DNA of 64,000 nucleotides from Duganella margarita (GTDB lineage: Bacteria; Pseudomonadota; Gammaproteobacteria; Burkholderiales; Burkholderiaceae_D). The notes below the pieces were generated by a model. The model was given only the letters and a program-made list of their open reading frames with translations. It searched no databases and was not told the origin of the DNA. The translations under genes were made by a program, and so were the position numbers. Below are positions 27,341-36,392 of the stretch, one piece after another. Numbering within the stretch: position 1 is the stretch's first letter; each line of letters starts with the position of its first letter. Location: positions 1-64,000 of the forward strand of contig NZ_WWCS01000010.1 of assembly GCF_009857535.1 (NCBI RefSeq), read 5' to 3'.

Positions 27341-27870
27341 CGATCCTGGTCCGCCACGCCACCCCGGCCGACATTCCGGCCATGGAGGCGCTGATTGCCC
27401 GTTCCGGCATCGAACTGAGCGCCGGGTTTTACACGGCCGCGCAGGCGCAAGCCGTTACGCGTTATGTGTTTGGCGTCGACACGCAACTGGTGGCGGATCA
27501 AACCTATTTCGTCATCGAAAAGGGTGGCCAGCTGGCGGCATGCGGTGGCTGGAGCAAGCGCAGCACGCTGTTCGGCGCCGACCGCACCAAGCAAGGCGCC
27601 GATCCCCTGCTGGATCCGGCCACCGAAGCGGCGCGCATCCGCGCCTTCTTTGTCGATCCATCGGCGGCGCGCCAAGGCCTGGGCCGCATGCTGCTGCAGC
27701 ACTGCACCGATGCCGCCGCAGCCGGTGGCTTCAGCACCCTGGAGCTGGCCGCCACCATGCCGGGCGTGCCGCTGTACCAGGCCTGCGGCTTCGAGATCAT
27801 CGAACCGATCGAGATCAGCTTGCCGGGCGACGTCCGGGTGCCGCTGGCCCGCATGCGCAAGCTGATCTGA
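27337..27870 (+). CDS. GNAT family N-acetyltransferase
   Basis: 177 residues, complete GNAT fold. The acetyl-CoA-binding motif A is visible as FFVDPSAARQGLGRMLLQHC, followed by LELAATMPGVPLYQACGFE, the common C-terminal block. It overlaps the nadB stop by 4 bp (ATGA 27337-27340) and is probably co-transcribed with it. The substrate is unknown. The palindrome GCGGCC-TG-GGCCGC directly after its stop (27871-27884) lacks a T-run. Confidence 0.85.
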   Translation: MTILVRHATPADIPAMEALIARSGIELSAGFYTAAQAQAVTRYVFGVDTQLVADQTYFVIEKGGQLAACGGWSKRSTLFGADRTKQGADPLLDPATEAARIRAFFVDPSAARQGLGRMLLQHCTDAAAAGGFSTLELAATMPGVPLYQACGFEIIEPIEISLPGDVRVPLARMRKLI

Positions 27871-27939
27871 GCGGCCTGGGCCGCGCCGGACGGTGTGGCC
27901 TGCCGCGAGTTTTTCAGCGCTTTTTGGTCGATCGACGTC

Positions 27940-27966
27940 TTGTTGCTAACCGATGTTGGTTACAAT
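27940..27966 (+). promoter_or_regulatory. Weak sigma-70-like promoter upstream of the sensor kinase
   Basis: TTGTTG (27940-27945) and TACAAT (27961-27966) are separated by 15 bp, slightly short of the usual 17. Transcription would start near 27973, which argues that kinase translation begins at 27982 or 28012 and not at the GTG at 27895. Confidence 0.3.
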
Positions 27967-28011
27967 AAATCGTCGCCCGCCATGGTTGCCGTCGCCGGCA
28001 GTCGCGCTCTC

Positions 28012-30201
28012 ATGACTCTCTCTTTGTTGCGGAATTTGAAGCATCCCCCCAGCGTGAAAGCCAGTCTTGCGGTCCTCGTCATCGCTTGCATCCTGCCAGT
28101 GTCCGGCGTCACAGCCATCCTCATCCTCAGCTTCTATCACAAGGAGCGCACCCAGCTGATCAGCAACACCATCGGCCGCGCGCGCGCTGCCGCCACCGCA
28201 GTCGACCACGACTTCGGCACCGCCACCACCGCGCTGGGCGCCCTGGCCACTTCGCGCATGTTGCTGGCGGGCGATCTGCAAGGCTTTCATTCGCGCGCCG
28301 TCACCGTGCTCGGCAGCCTGCATGCCGACAGCATCCTGGTGCTCGATCCGACCGGCAAGATGCTGATGAGTACCCGCCGTCCCTACGGTGAGCCGCTGCC
28401 CACGCTGAACAGCGCGCCGCTGCTGCGGCGCATCCTGGCCAGCGGCAAGCCGGGCGTCTCGGACCTGTTCAAGGGACCGCTCAACCAGCAATTGATCTAC
28501 ACCGTCGGCGTGCCGGTGTGGCGCGACGGCCGCGTCGTCATGACGCTCAACGCCACCGCCACCCCGGCGCAGCTGGCCCATGTGCTGGTCGAGCAGCAAC
28601 TGCCGCCCAGCTGGCGCGCCAGCGTGCTGGACGCCAGCGGCCGCGTGGTCACCCGTTCTCACGAGATGGAGAAGTATGTCGGCCAGCGCCTCAGCGACGA
28701 GCAATTGCGGCATGCGGCCACTGCATCCGAAGGCGGCTTCAACACCACCACCCTGGACGGTATCGAGGTTTTCGTCGTCTTCAGCCGCGCGCCGGTCAGC
28801 GGCTGGACCGTCTTCCTCGGCATCCCACAGCGCGAGCTGACCGCCGGCCTGCGCGCCAACACGGCGTGGCTGATCGGCGCCACGCTGGCGGCGCTGGCGG
28901 CCGGCCTGGCGCTGGCCTGGCTGGTGGCCGGCCGCATCACGCGCTCGGTCCAGCTGCTGATTCCGCCGGCGCTGGCGATCGGCCACGGCCAGGCGCCGGC
29001 CATCCCGCCGCTGCAATTCAAGGAGGCGATTGAACTGGGCCAGGCGCTGCGCAACGCCGCCGCCAGCGTGCGCGAGGCGCGCGCCGCCTCGCAGGAAAGC
29101 GAACAGCGGCTGCTGCTGGCGGCCGACGCCGCCCATCTCGGCATCTGGATTCGCGACCTCAAACGGCAGGAGATCTGGCTCTCCGACCAGTGGCGCGCGC
29201 TGTTCGGCTTCGCCGCCGGGCAGCCGGTCGGGCTGGCCGACCTGCTGGCGCGGGTGCACGCGGACGATCGCGCCGCCGTCCAGCGCACGCTCGACAACGC
29301 CGAACTCGGCGTGCCGCGCTACGAGATGGAATACCGCATCACCTTGCCCGACGGCGCGCAGCGCTGGATCGGCTCGCACGGCAGCGTGGAAACCGACGCC
29401 GCCGGCCGGCCGGCGCTGGTGCGCGGCGTCTCGCTCGATATCACCGCCCGCAAGCAGGCCGAGCTCGACGCGCTGCAGCGGCAAAAAGAGGTGACCCACC
29501 TGTCGCGCGTGGCGGTGCTGGGCGAACTGTCCGGCGCCCTCGCGCACGAACTCAACCAGCCGCTGACGGCCATCCTCAGCAACGCCCAGGCGGCGCGCCG
29601 CTTCCTCGAACGGCAACCACCGGACCTGGCCGAAGTCGACGAGATCCTGCGCGACATCATTGACGAAGACCGCCGCGCCGGCGAGGTCATCCAGCGCCTG
29701 CGGCGTCTGTTCGACAAGGGCGAGACGCCGCGCGCCCCGGTCGACCTGAACTTCCTCACGCGCGACGTGATCCGCCTGCTGCGCAACGACCTGATCAACC
29801 ACGGCATCGCCGTGCGCACCGAGCTGACGGCCCCGCACGCGGTCGCCAGCGCCGACGCGGTGCAGCTGCAGCAGGTGCTGATCAACCTGCTGATGAACGC
29901 CTGCGACGCCATGGCCGGCGCCGCGCCGGACGAAGCGGTGATCGTGGTGCGCAGCGCGCCGGCCGGCGCCGCCGCGGTGCAGCTGAGCGTCATCGACCAC
30001 GGCGCCGGCATCCCGGCCGCCGCCCTGGCCCATATCTTCGAACCGTTCTACACCACCAAGGAGCGCGGCATGGGACTGGGCCTGTCGATTTGCCGCAACA
30101 TCGTGGCCGCCCACCACGGCCAGCTGTGGGCCGAAAACAACCCCGGCGGCGGCGCCAGCGTCCACCTGCGCCTGCCGCTGGCCACAGCCGCGATCGCATG
30201 A
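28012..30201 (+). CDS. Hybrid-type membrane sensor histidine kinase (Cache-PAS-HisKA-HATPase)
   Basis: About 729 residues from ATG 28012. One membrane helix near the start (VLVIACILPVSGVTAILILS), a periplasmic double-Cache domain of about 230 residues, a second helix (LIGATLAALAAGLALAWLVA), a PAS domain (HLGIWIRDL to RKQAEL), then HisKA with LGELSGALAHELNQPLTAIL and a HATPase domain (NLLMNACDA, DHGAGIP, GMGLGLSICRNIV). The architecture is that of small-molecule-sensing kinases of the FixL/TodS class. It is coupled by an ATGA overlap to a FixJ-like regulator. ATG 27982 is an alternative start. Confidence 0.87.
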   Translation: MTLSLLRNLKHPPSVKASLAVLVIACILPVSGVTAILILSFYHKERTQLISNTIGRARAAATAVDHDFGTATTALGALATSRMLLAGDLQGFHSRAVTVLGSLHADSILVLDPTGKMLMSTRRPYGEPLPTLNSAPLLRRILASGKPGVSDLFKGPLNQQLIYTVGVPVWRDGRVVMTLNATATPAQLAHVLVEQQLPPSWRASVLDASGRVVTRSHEMEKYVGQRLSDEQLRHAATASEGGFNTTTLDGIEVFVVFSRAPVSGWTVFLGIPQRELTAGLRANTAWLIGATLAALAAGLALAWLVAGRITRSVQLLIPPALAIGHGQAPAIPPLQFKEAIELGQALRNAAASVREARAASQESEQRLLLAADAAHLGIWIRDLKRQEIWLSDQWRALFGFAAGQPVGLADLLARVHADDRAAVQRTLDNAELGVPRYEMEYRITLPDGAQRWIGSHGSVETDAAGRPALVRGVSLDITARKQAELDALQRQKEVTHLSRVAVLGELSGALAHELNQPLTAILSNAQAARRFLERQPPDLAEVDEILRDIIDEDRRAGEVIQRLRRLFDKGETPRAPVDLNFLTRDVIRLLRNDLINHGIAVRTELTAPHAVASADAVQLQQVLINLLMNACDAMAGAAPDEAVIVVRSAPAGAAAVQLSVIDHGAGIPAAALAHIFEPFYTTKERGMGLGLSICRNIVAAHHGQLWAENNPGGGASVHLRLPLATAAIA

Positions 30202-30815
30202 ACGCGCCGCGCGTGTTCCTGGTCGACGACCAGCCGGCCGTGCTGAAAGCCCTCACCCGGCTGCTGACGGCGGCCGGCTACACGGTGCAGGCCTACCACA
30301 CCGCGCAGGCCTTTCTCGACAGCGGCAACGCCGGCGCCGAAGGCTGCCTGGTGCTCGACATGTCGATGCCGGCCATGAGCGGACTGGCGCTGCAGCAGGC
30401 GCTGGCGCAGCGCGCCAGCCTGCTGCCGGTGATCTTCCTCACCGGTCACGGCAACCTCGACAGCGGCATCCAGGCCATGAAGCTGGGCGCCGCCGACTTC
30501 CTCACCAAGCCGGTCGACGACGCCCGCCTGATCGCCGCCATCGAGCAGGCGCTGGCGCGCAACCGCGCGCTGCGCGCCGATCACACCGAACGCGCCGACC
30601 TGGCGGCGCGCCTGCACAGCCTGACGCCGCGCGAGGAGGAAGTGATGAACCTGGTCATCGAGGGCCTGCTCAACAAGCAAATCGCCGCCGCCCTCGGCAC
30701 GGTGGAAAAGACGGTCAAGGTGCACCGCGCCCGCGTCATGACGAAAATGCAAGTGCGTTCGGTCACCGCGCTGGTGCGGCTGGTCGACCGCCTGCGCGCC
30801 GGCGCCCCGCCGTAA
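30198..30815 (+). CDS. FixJ/NarL-type response regulator
   Basis: 205 residues: receiver domain 1-120 with Asp10, Asp11, phospho-acceptor Asp54 (LVLDMSMP), Thr and Lys in FLTGHG and TKPV, then a LuxR-type helix-turn-helix (LTPREEEVMNLVIEGLLNKQ, followed by KTVKVHRARV). It is the cognate regulator of the preceding kinase by translational overlap. Target genes are unknown, but the next two genes are likely co-regulated. Confidence 0.9.
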   Translation: MNAPRVFLVDDQPAVLKALTRLLTAAGYTVQAYHTAQAFLDSGNAGAEGCLVLDMSMPAMSGLALQQALAQRASLLPVIFLTGHGNLDSGIQAMKLGAADFLTKPVDDARLIAAIEQALARNRALRADHTERADLAARLHSLTPREEEVMNLVIEGLLNKQIAAALGTVEKTVKVHRARVMTKMQVRSVTALVRLVDRLRAGAPP

Positions 30816-30881
30816 GGCCGCCGCCGGGCATTGGCCCATGGTCCAATATCGGTCCGGCGCCGGGGGCGCTATCGTGTAGCC

Positions 30882-31265
30882 ATGGACACTAAACTTCCCT
30901 GGGTGGCGGTGGTAGACGACGAAGACAGCATCCGTCGCGCCCTGCTGCGTTTGCTTCGCTCGGCCGGCATTCCGGCCCGCGCCTTCGACGGCGCCGACAG
31001 CTTCCTGGCCGCGCTGGCGGACGGCGCCCCGTGCTGCGCCCTGCTGGACGTGCACATGCCGGGCCGCTCCGGCCTCGACCTGCTGGCGCTGCTGGCCCGG
31101 GAGGCGCCCGGCACCGGCGTCATCATCATGACCGGCCACCACACGCCGGAAGAATATGCCCGCGCCCAGCAATACCGGCCGCTGGCGTACCTGCATAAAC
31201 CGATGAACGATCTGCAACTGCTGACCGCCATCGGCACCGTCTGCCCTTCCTGGAGCCTGCCATGA
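30882..31265 (+). CDS. Single-domain response regulator receiver
   Basis: 127 residues, receiver only. Acidic pocket DDE at 12-14, phospho-acceptor Asp56 in LLDVHMP, Thr in IIMTGHH and Lys in LHKPMN are all present. No output domain, so it probably acts through protein contacts or as a phosphate sink in the kinase/FixJ pathway. ATG 30882 was chosen; the longer TTG frame upstream lacks family similarity. It overlaps the GGDEF gene by 4 bp (ATGA), which suggests a receiver and a GGDEF-like output expressed as a pair. Confidence 0.83.
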   Translation: MDTKLPWVAVVDDEDSIRRALLRLLRSAGIPARAFDGADSFLAALADGAPCCALLDVHMPGRSGLDLLALLAREAPGTGVIIMTGHHTPEEYARAQQYRPLAYLHKPMNDLQLLTAIGTVCPSWSLP

Positions 31266-31840
31266 ACCTCGCAATCTGCTCACGCCCCGCAGTCAACCTG
31301 CCCCTCGCCAAGGCCAGCGCCGTCGCCAGCTACGACAATGTCACCACTTTGCCGACCCGCACCCCTTTTGCGCGCACGCTGGCACAGCAACTGGTGGCAT
31401 TCTGGCCGCGCGCCAGCACGCTGATGCTGATCGACCTTGATGGATTCACCGCCCTTAACAACAGCCTCGGCCACGCGGCCGGTGACGCCATACTGCGCCA
31501 GTTCGCCCAGCGGCTGCAGCGGCTGGCGCCACCACGCGCCCCGCTGGGACGCCTGGGCAGCGATGAGTTCGCACTACTGCTGCCGGGCCACACCGACTTG
31601 CACGCCGCGGCGCGGATGGCGACACAGATCCGCAGCGTGCTCGATATCCCGTTCGACCTGCCTGGTGGCGCGCTATCGCTGAGCGCCTGCATCGGCATCG
31701 CCAGCTGTCCGGCACACGGCGTTGATGAGGCCTCGCTGATCCAGTGCGCCAGCATCGCGCTGCGCCAGGCCAAGCAGCAAGGGCGCGATGTCTGCTGCTT
31801 CTACGCCGAGTCCATGGCGCCGGCGCTCAAGGCGCGGTGA
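31262..31840 (+). CDS. Degenerate GGDEF-domain protein
   Basis: 192 residues, almost entirely a GGDEF fold (MLIDLDGFTALNNSLGHAAGD, cited by ends 55-74, is the typical first half). The active-site loop reads GSDEF at 99-103, with Ser in the second Gly position. Gly to Ala or Ser at the first position is often tolerated, but Ser at the second Gly, which contacts GTP, is more likely to weaken activity. No RxxD I-site is seen upstream of the loop. It may be a c-di-GMP or GTP sensor, or a weak cyclase paired with the preceding receiver. Confidence 0.78.
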   Translation: MNLAICSRPAVNLPLAKASAVASYDNVTTLPTRTPFARTLAQQLVAFWPRASTLMLIDLDGFTALNNSLGHAAGDAILRQFAQRLQRLAPPRAPLGRLGSDEFALLLPGHTDLHAAARMATQIRSVLDIPFDLPGGALSLSACIGIASCPAHGVDEASLIQCASIALRQAKQQGRDVCCFYAESMAPALKAR

Positions 31841-32636
31841 CACCGAAGCGGCGCGCCAGCCTTTGCAGCTCGCCGTTCTTTTTCAGTTCCGCCAGCAACC
31901 GGTCCATTTGCAGCGGCAGGTCACGCAGGCGCGGCGCCAGCGGATAGGCGAAATAGGCATCCTGCACGTCGATCAGCGGCGCCAGCACCATCACCTTGTC
32001 CTGCATCCCCAGTGCAGTCACCACCGGATCGGTATCGCGGCGGTTGGTGGCAAACATCTCCACGTGGCCGATGGCCAGCATCTTCAAGCCGCTTTCGACG
32101 GAGTTGGCCACGCTGATGGTCAGCTGCGCCTGCGCCCTGGTGAAGGCGGGGCCGTAAGTCCAGCCGTTGAGCGTGACAATGCGCCGGCCCTGGAGCAGGC
32201 CGTAATCGCCCTCCCAGACCGGCATCCGGTCGGCGCGGACATAAAACGCCACTTCATCACGGAAGAACGGCTGCGTGCTGAAACGCATGGTGCGCTGCCG
32301 CGCAGCCGATTTGTATGGCCCGACCAACACATCGGCCGTGCCGTTGTTGATCAACTCCTGCGCGCGCCGCCATGGATAGATCTCGAAGCGCAGACGATAG
32401 CCATGCCGCCTGGCGCACAGGCGCAGCAACTCCACACCCATGCCGGCGAATTCGCCGTCGTCGCGGCGTTCGTAAATACCTTCGAAGCGTGTTCCCACCA
32501 CCAGCAGCTCATGCGCTGCCGCCGGACGGGCAAAAGAAGATAGCGACACGGCGCCCAGCGCCATGCCGCCCAAGCCAGTCAACAACAGCCGACGTGCCTT
32601 CCGCAAGCGGGTCTCCCCTGCCGGAGAATCCGGCAT
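31827..32636 (-). CDS. Periplasmic solute-binding protein family 3 (transporter substrate-binding)
   Basis: 269 residues. The N-terminal signal has an ARRLLLTG stretch followed by a hydrophobic core and AAAHE, possibly Tat-type. The mature part is a bilobal family-3 binding fold: FAGMGVELLRLCARRHGYRL, then WRRAQELINNGTADVLVGP, and a hinge region near IVTLNGWTYG. No permease or ATPase genes are adjacent, so it may be a stand-alone sensor-type binding protein, as is common in betaproteobacteria. It overlaps the convergent GGDEF gene by 14 bp. Confidence 0.78.
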   Translation of the reverse strand: MPDSPAGETRLRKARRLLLTGLGGMALGAVSLSSFARPAAAHELLVVGTRFEGIYERRDDGEFAGMGVELLRLCARRHGYRLRFEIYPWRRAQELINNGTADVLVGPYKSAARQRTMRFSTQPFFRDEVAFYVRADRMPVWEGDYGLLQGRRIVTLNGWTYGPAFTRAQAQLTISVANSVESGLKMLAIGHVEMFATNRRDTDPVVTALGMQDKVMVLAPLIDVQDAYFAYPLAPRLRDLPLQMDRLLAELKKNGELQRLARRFGVTAP

Positions 32637-32658
32637 CCTGCGAGTGATTCTACGCGGG

Positions 32659-33528
32659 TTAGCCGACGATGCGCAAAGAATAATCGGTGGCCCGGATATC
32701 CTTGGTCAGGCTGCCGATCGAGATGCGGTCGACGCCGGTTTCGGCAATCGCGCGCACGGTGTCGAAGTTGATGCCGCCGGAGGCTTCCAGCAGCGCGCGG
32801 CCGGCGTTGATCACCACCGCTTCGCGCATCATGCCGGTGTCGAAGTTATCCAGCAGGATGGAGACGGCGCCTGCATCCAGTGCTTCCTTCAACTCATCCA
32901 GCGATTCGACTTCCACCTGGATCGACACGCCCTTGTCCAGCGCCTTGGCTGCCAGCACCGCATGGGTGATGCCGCCCGCCGCCGCGATGTGGTTTTCCTT
33001 GATCAGGATACCGTCGTACAGCGCCAGACGCTGATTCTGGCCGCCGCCCACGCGCACCGCGTACTTTTGCGCCAGGCGCAGGCCCGGCAAGGTCTTGCGG
33101 GTGTCGAGAATTGCGGCGCGGGTGCCCGCGATCACGTCCACATACTTGCGGGTGGCGGTGGCCACGCCGGACAGCAGCTGCATGAAGTTGAGCGCACCGC
33201 GTTCCGCCGTCAGCAGCGCGCGCGCCGGACCTTCGATGGTGCAGACCACGCTGTCGGCCTTCATCAAATCGCCTTCGGCGTACTGCCAGTCGATTTCAAT
33301 CCCGGCCTGCATGCAGTTCATCACGCCTTCAAACCACGGCGCGCCGCACAGCACCGCGTCCTCGCGCACGATCACTCGCGCCTTGGCGCGGCCGCCTTCC
33401 GGGACCAGCAAGCCAGTCAGGTCGCCGCTGCCCACGTCTTCCAGCAAGGCCGCCAGCAGATTGTTTTCAAATGCGGATTTCAGCGCGTCGTCGAACGGCG
33501 CGAACTTGTTGACCAGAGTGCTCATCAT
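32659..33528 (-). CDS. nadC: Nicotinate-nucleotide diphosphorylase (carboxylating)
   Basis: 289 residues, standard QPRTase length. Converts quinolinate plus PRPP to nicotinate mononucleotide, third step of NAD synthesis. KARVIVREDAVLCG, then the LDTRKTLPGLRLAQKYAVR signature, then LIKENHIAAAGGI and the C-terminal GGINFDTVRAIAETGVDRIS are characteristic. It overlaps the nadA stop (33525-33528), so the two are co-translated. Two consecutive ATG codons (33528, 33525) leave one residue of doubt. Confidence 0.96.
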   Translation of the reverse strand: MMSTLVNKFAPFDDALKSAFENNLLAALLEDVGSGDLTGLLVPEGGRAKARVIVREDAVLCGAPWFEGVMNCMQAGIEIDWQYAEGDLMKADSVVCTIEGPARALLTAERGALNFMQLLSGVATATRKYVDVIAGTRAAILDTRKTLPGLRLAQKYAVRVGGGQNQRLALYDGILIKENHIAAAGGITHAVLAAKALDKGVSIQVEVESLDELKEALDAGAVSILLDNFDTGMMREAVVINAGRALLEASGGINFDTVRAIAETGVDRISIGSLTKDIRATDYSLRIVG

Positions 33529-34679
33529 GCAGGGCCGATTCCCGAAAACAGTTTTGCTTCTTGCGCCAGATCCGGACCTGGCTGCACCTTGGCCTTCTTG
33601 GCGGCAGCGAAGTCCAGCATGCGCGTGATCGAGGTCACCGCCTGCTTGCCGATTTCCGCATCGACGAGGATTTCGTTGGCGGCGCTGGCCACCGGATCAT
33701 CCATATTTTCGAGTACGTCGGCCAGGTTTTGCAGGCCGTTCATCGCCATCCATGGGCAGTGCGCACAGCTCTTGCAAGTGGCGCTGTTGCCGGCGGTCGG
33801 CGCTTCGATGAAACGCTTGCCCGGTGCGGCGGCACGCATCTTGTGCAGAATGCCGTTGTCGGTGGCGACGATGAAGGTGTCGGCGTCCGATTCCACCGCA
33901 GCGTTGATGATCTGCGTGGTCGAGCCGACGACATCGGCCAGCGCCACCACATTGGCCGGCGATTCCGGATGGACCAGGATCTTCGCCTGCGGGTACTGAG
34001 CCTTCAGCAGTTCCAGTTCCACGCCCTTGAATTCATCGTGCACCAGGCAGGAGCCCTGCCACAGCAGCATGTCGGCGCCGGTCTGCTTCTGGATGTAGGA
34101 ACCCAGATGCTTGTCCGGCGCCCACAGGATCTTCTTGCCCTGCTCGTGCAGGTGCTTAACGATATCCAGGCCGATCGACGACGTCACCATCCAGTCGGCG
34201 CGCGCCTTGACGGCGGCGCTGGTGTTGGCATACACCACCACCGTGCGGTCCGGATGGGCGTCGCAGTAAGCGGCAAATTCGTCGGCCGGGCAGCCCAGGT
34301 CCAGCGAACAGGTCGCGTCCAGGTCCGGCATCAGGATGCGCTTTTCCGGGCTGAGGATCTTGGCCGTTTCGCCCATGAAGCGCACGCCCGCCACCACCAG
34401 CGTCCTGGCCGGATGATCGCGGCCGAAGCGCGCCATCTCCAGCGAATCGGAGACGCAGCCGCCGGTTTCCTCGGCCAGATCCTGCAGGTCGGCGTCCACA
34501 TAATAGTGCGACACCAACACCGCCTGCTTTTCCTTCAGCAGGCGCTTGATGCGTTCTTTGAGCTCCACGCGCTGTTCGGCGCTGGGAGTCGCTGGCGTGC
34601 GCGCCCAGGCATGGGCTACGCAGCTGGCGCCGTCTTGTGGATGCTCGTACTCGACGGGTTTGATCTCGATGGCTTGCAT
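33525..34679 (-). CDS. nadA: Quinolinate synthase
   Basis: 384 residues. Condenses iminoaspartate (from NadB) with dihydroxyacetone phosphate to quinolinate, using a [4Fe-4S] cluster. The three cluster-region cysteines are visible in DATCSLD, QGSCLVHDEF and the C-terminal CKSCAHCPWM block. VSHYYVDADLQDLAE and the VHPESP motif are typical. It lies 6 bp after the ABC-F gene and overlaps nadC. Confidence 0.96.
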   Translation of the reverse strand: MQAIEIKPVEYEHPQDGASCVAHAWARTPATPSAEQRVELKERIKRLLKEKQAVLVSHYYVDADLQDLAEETGGCVSDSLEMARFGRDHPARTLVVAGVRFMGETAKILSPEKRILMPDLDATCSLDLGCPADEFAAYCDAHPDRTVVVYANTSAAVKARADWMVTSSIGLDIVKHLHEQGKKILWAPDKHLGSYIQKQTGADMLLWQGSCLVHDEFKGVELELLKAQYPQAKILVHPESPANVVALADVVGSTTQIINAAVESDADTFIVATDNGILHKMRAAAPGKRFIEAPTAGNSATCKSCAHCPWMAMNGLQNLADVLENMDDPVASAANEILVDAEIGKQAVTSITRMLDFAAAKKAKVQPGPDLAQEAKLFSGIGPA

Positions 34680-34685
34680 GATGGT

Positions 34686-36287
34686 TTAGTCGATACCTTG
34701 GCTGGTCAGATATTCTTCGTAGCCGCCACGGAAGTCGACCACTTCGTTTTCTTTGATTTCGATGATGCGGGTCGCCAGCGACGACACGAATTCACGGTCG
34801 TGCGAGACGAAGATCAGCGTGCCGGCGTATTTGTCCAGCGCGATGTTCAGCGACTCGATCGATTCCATGTCCATGTGGTTGGTCGGCTCGTCCAGCAGCA
34901 GCACATTGTGACGGCCCAGCATCAGCTTGCCGTACATCATGCGGCCTTTCTCACCACCGGACAGCACGCGCACCGACTTCTTCACCTCGTCGCCGCCGAA
35001 CAGCAGACGGCCCAGGATCGAGCGCACGGCCTGGTCGTCGTCGCCTTCCTTGGTCCACTTGCCCATCCAGTCGGTCAGCGTGATGTCGGTCGCGAAGTCT
35101 TCGGTCGGGTCTTGCGGCATGTAGCCGACGTTGGCGTTTTCCGCCCACTTGACCGTGCCGTGATCGGCATGCAGGCCGGCGATGTCGTCGCCGCCGATGC
35201 AGCGCAGCATGGTGGTTTTACCCGCGCCGTTGGCGCCGATGATGGCGATGCGTTCGCCCGCTTCAACCATGATGCTGAAGTTGTTGAACAGCGTGCGGTC
35301 GTATTTCTTGCTCAGGCCTTCGGTTTCCACGGCCAGGCGGTGCAGCTTCTTCTCGCCTTCGAAGCGCACGAACGGATAGGCGCGCGACGACGGCTTGATG
35401 TCCTCGACCTTGATCTTGTCGATCATCTTGGCGCGCGACGTCGCCTGGCGGGCCTTGGACTTGTTGGCCGAGAAGCGGCGCACGAAGTCCTGCAGCTCGG
35501 CGACTTTCTCTTTCGCCTTGGCGTTGTTGGCCAGCTGCTGGTTGCGCGCTTGCGTCGACGCCAGCATGTAGTCGTCGTAATTGCCTGGGTAGATCTTCAG
35601 CGTGCCATAATCCATATCCGCCACGTGGGTGCACACCTGGTTCAGGAAGTGGCGATCGTGGGAAATGATGATCATGGTGGAGTTGCGCTCGTTGAGCACA
35701 TCTTCCAGCCAGCGGATGGTGTTGATGTCCAGGTTATTGGTTGGTTCGTCGAGCAGCAGGATGTCCGGGTTCGAGAACAGCGCCTGCGCCAGCAGCACGC
35801 GCAGCTTCCAGCCTGGCGACACGGCGCTCATCAGGCCCTGGTGCTGGTCGATGCTGATGCCAACGCCCAGCAGCAGTTCGCCGGCGCGCGACTCGGCGGT
35901 GTAGCCGTCGTATTCCGAGACTTTGCCTTCCAGTTCGGCGGCTTTCATGTAGTCGTCGTCAGTAGCGTCCGGATTGGCGTAGATCGCATCGCGTTCGGAG
36001 ATCGCGGCCCACATCTCGGTGTGGCCCATCATCACCACGTCCAGCACGCGCATGTCTTCGAATGCAAACTGGTCCTGACGCAGCTTGCCGAGACGCTCGT
36101 TCAGATCCAGCATCACGTTGCCGCCCGACGGTTCCAGATCGCCGCCGAGGATTTTCATGAACGTGGATTTGCCGCAGCCGTTGGCGCCGATCAGGCCATA
36201 ACGGTTGCCATCGCCGAACTTGACGGAGATGTTTTCAAACAGCGGCTTGGCGCCGAATTGCATCGTGATATTTGCTGTGCTAAGCAT
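34686..36287 (-). CDS. ABC-F ribosome-associated ATPase, YbiT type
   Basis: 533 residues, soluble, with two ABC ATPase domains in tandem and no membrane segments. The first Walker A is GANGCGKST, the second GANGAGKTT, with LLDEPTNNLD and LLDEPTNHMD as Walker B plus ABC-F signature. Length and the opening MLSTANITMQFGAKPLFENI match YbiT. ABC-F proteins bind the ribosomal E site and relieve stalled or early elongation complexes. It has its own -10 element at 36332-36337 and is followed by nadA after 6 bp. Confidence 0.92.
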   Translation of the reverse strand: MLSTANITMQFGAKPLFENISVKFGDGNRYGLIGANGCGKSTFMKILGGDLEPSGGNVMLDLNERLGKLRQDQFAFEDMRVLDVVMMGHTEMWAAISERDAIYANPDATDDDYMKAAELEGKVSEYDGYTAESRAGELLLGVGISIDQHQGLMSAVSPGWKLRVLLAQALFSNPDILLLDEPTNNLDINTIRWLEDVLNERNSTMIIISHDRHFLNQVCTHVADMDYGTLKIYPGNYDDYMLASTQARNQQLANNAKAKEKVAELQDFVRRFSANKSKARQATSRAKMIDKIKVEDIKPSSRAYPFVRFEGEKKLHRLAVETEGLSKKYDRTLFNNFSIMVEAGERIAIIGANGAGKTTMLRCIGGDDIAGLHADHGTVKWAENANVGYMPQDPTEDFATDITLTDWMGKWTKEGDDDQAVRSILGRLLFGGDEVKKSVRVLSGGEKGRMMYGKLMLGRHNVLLLDEPTNHMDMESIESLNIALDKYAGTLIFVSHDREFVSSLATRIIEIKENEVVDFRGGYEEYLTSQGID

Positions 36288-36331
36288 TGTGGATTTGGAC
36301 CTTGCAGATTTAGGTAGAGCGGAAAGACGAA

Positions 36332-36337
36332 ATTATA
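36332..36337 (-). promoter_or_regulatory. Promoter -10 element for the ABC-F/nadA/nadC unit
   Basis: A perfect TATAAT on the minus strand, preceded by TGCTG, lies about 45 bp upstream of the ATG at 36287. No good -35 hexamer lies 16-18 bp away, so recognition may rest on the -10 and its upstream bases. It lies in the 105-bp gap after the LD-carboxypeptidase gene. Confidence 0.5.
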
Positions 36338-36392
36338 CAGCAATCGAGGCGGATCGCGTGTTACCCCATATAAAACAAGCACTTACGCGATG

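Noticed and set aside
27871..27884. Perfect GCGGCC-TG-GGCCGC palindrome after the GNAT gene as a terminator
   Set aside because: Loop of two bases and no T-run on either side; common in GC-rich DNA.
27946..30165. 739-codon open frame on the minus strand opposite the sensor kinase
   Set aside because: GC-rich third positions keep the antisense frame open; composition is low-complexity, with no domain, and the plus strand encodes a complete kinase.
33561..36317. 918-codon plus-strand open frame opposite nadA and the ABC-F gene
   Set aside because: It spans two well-recognised genes in antisense and shows no motif; a compositional shadow.
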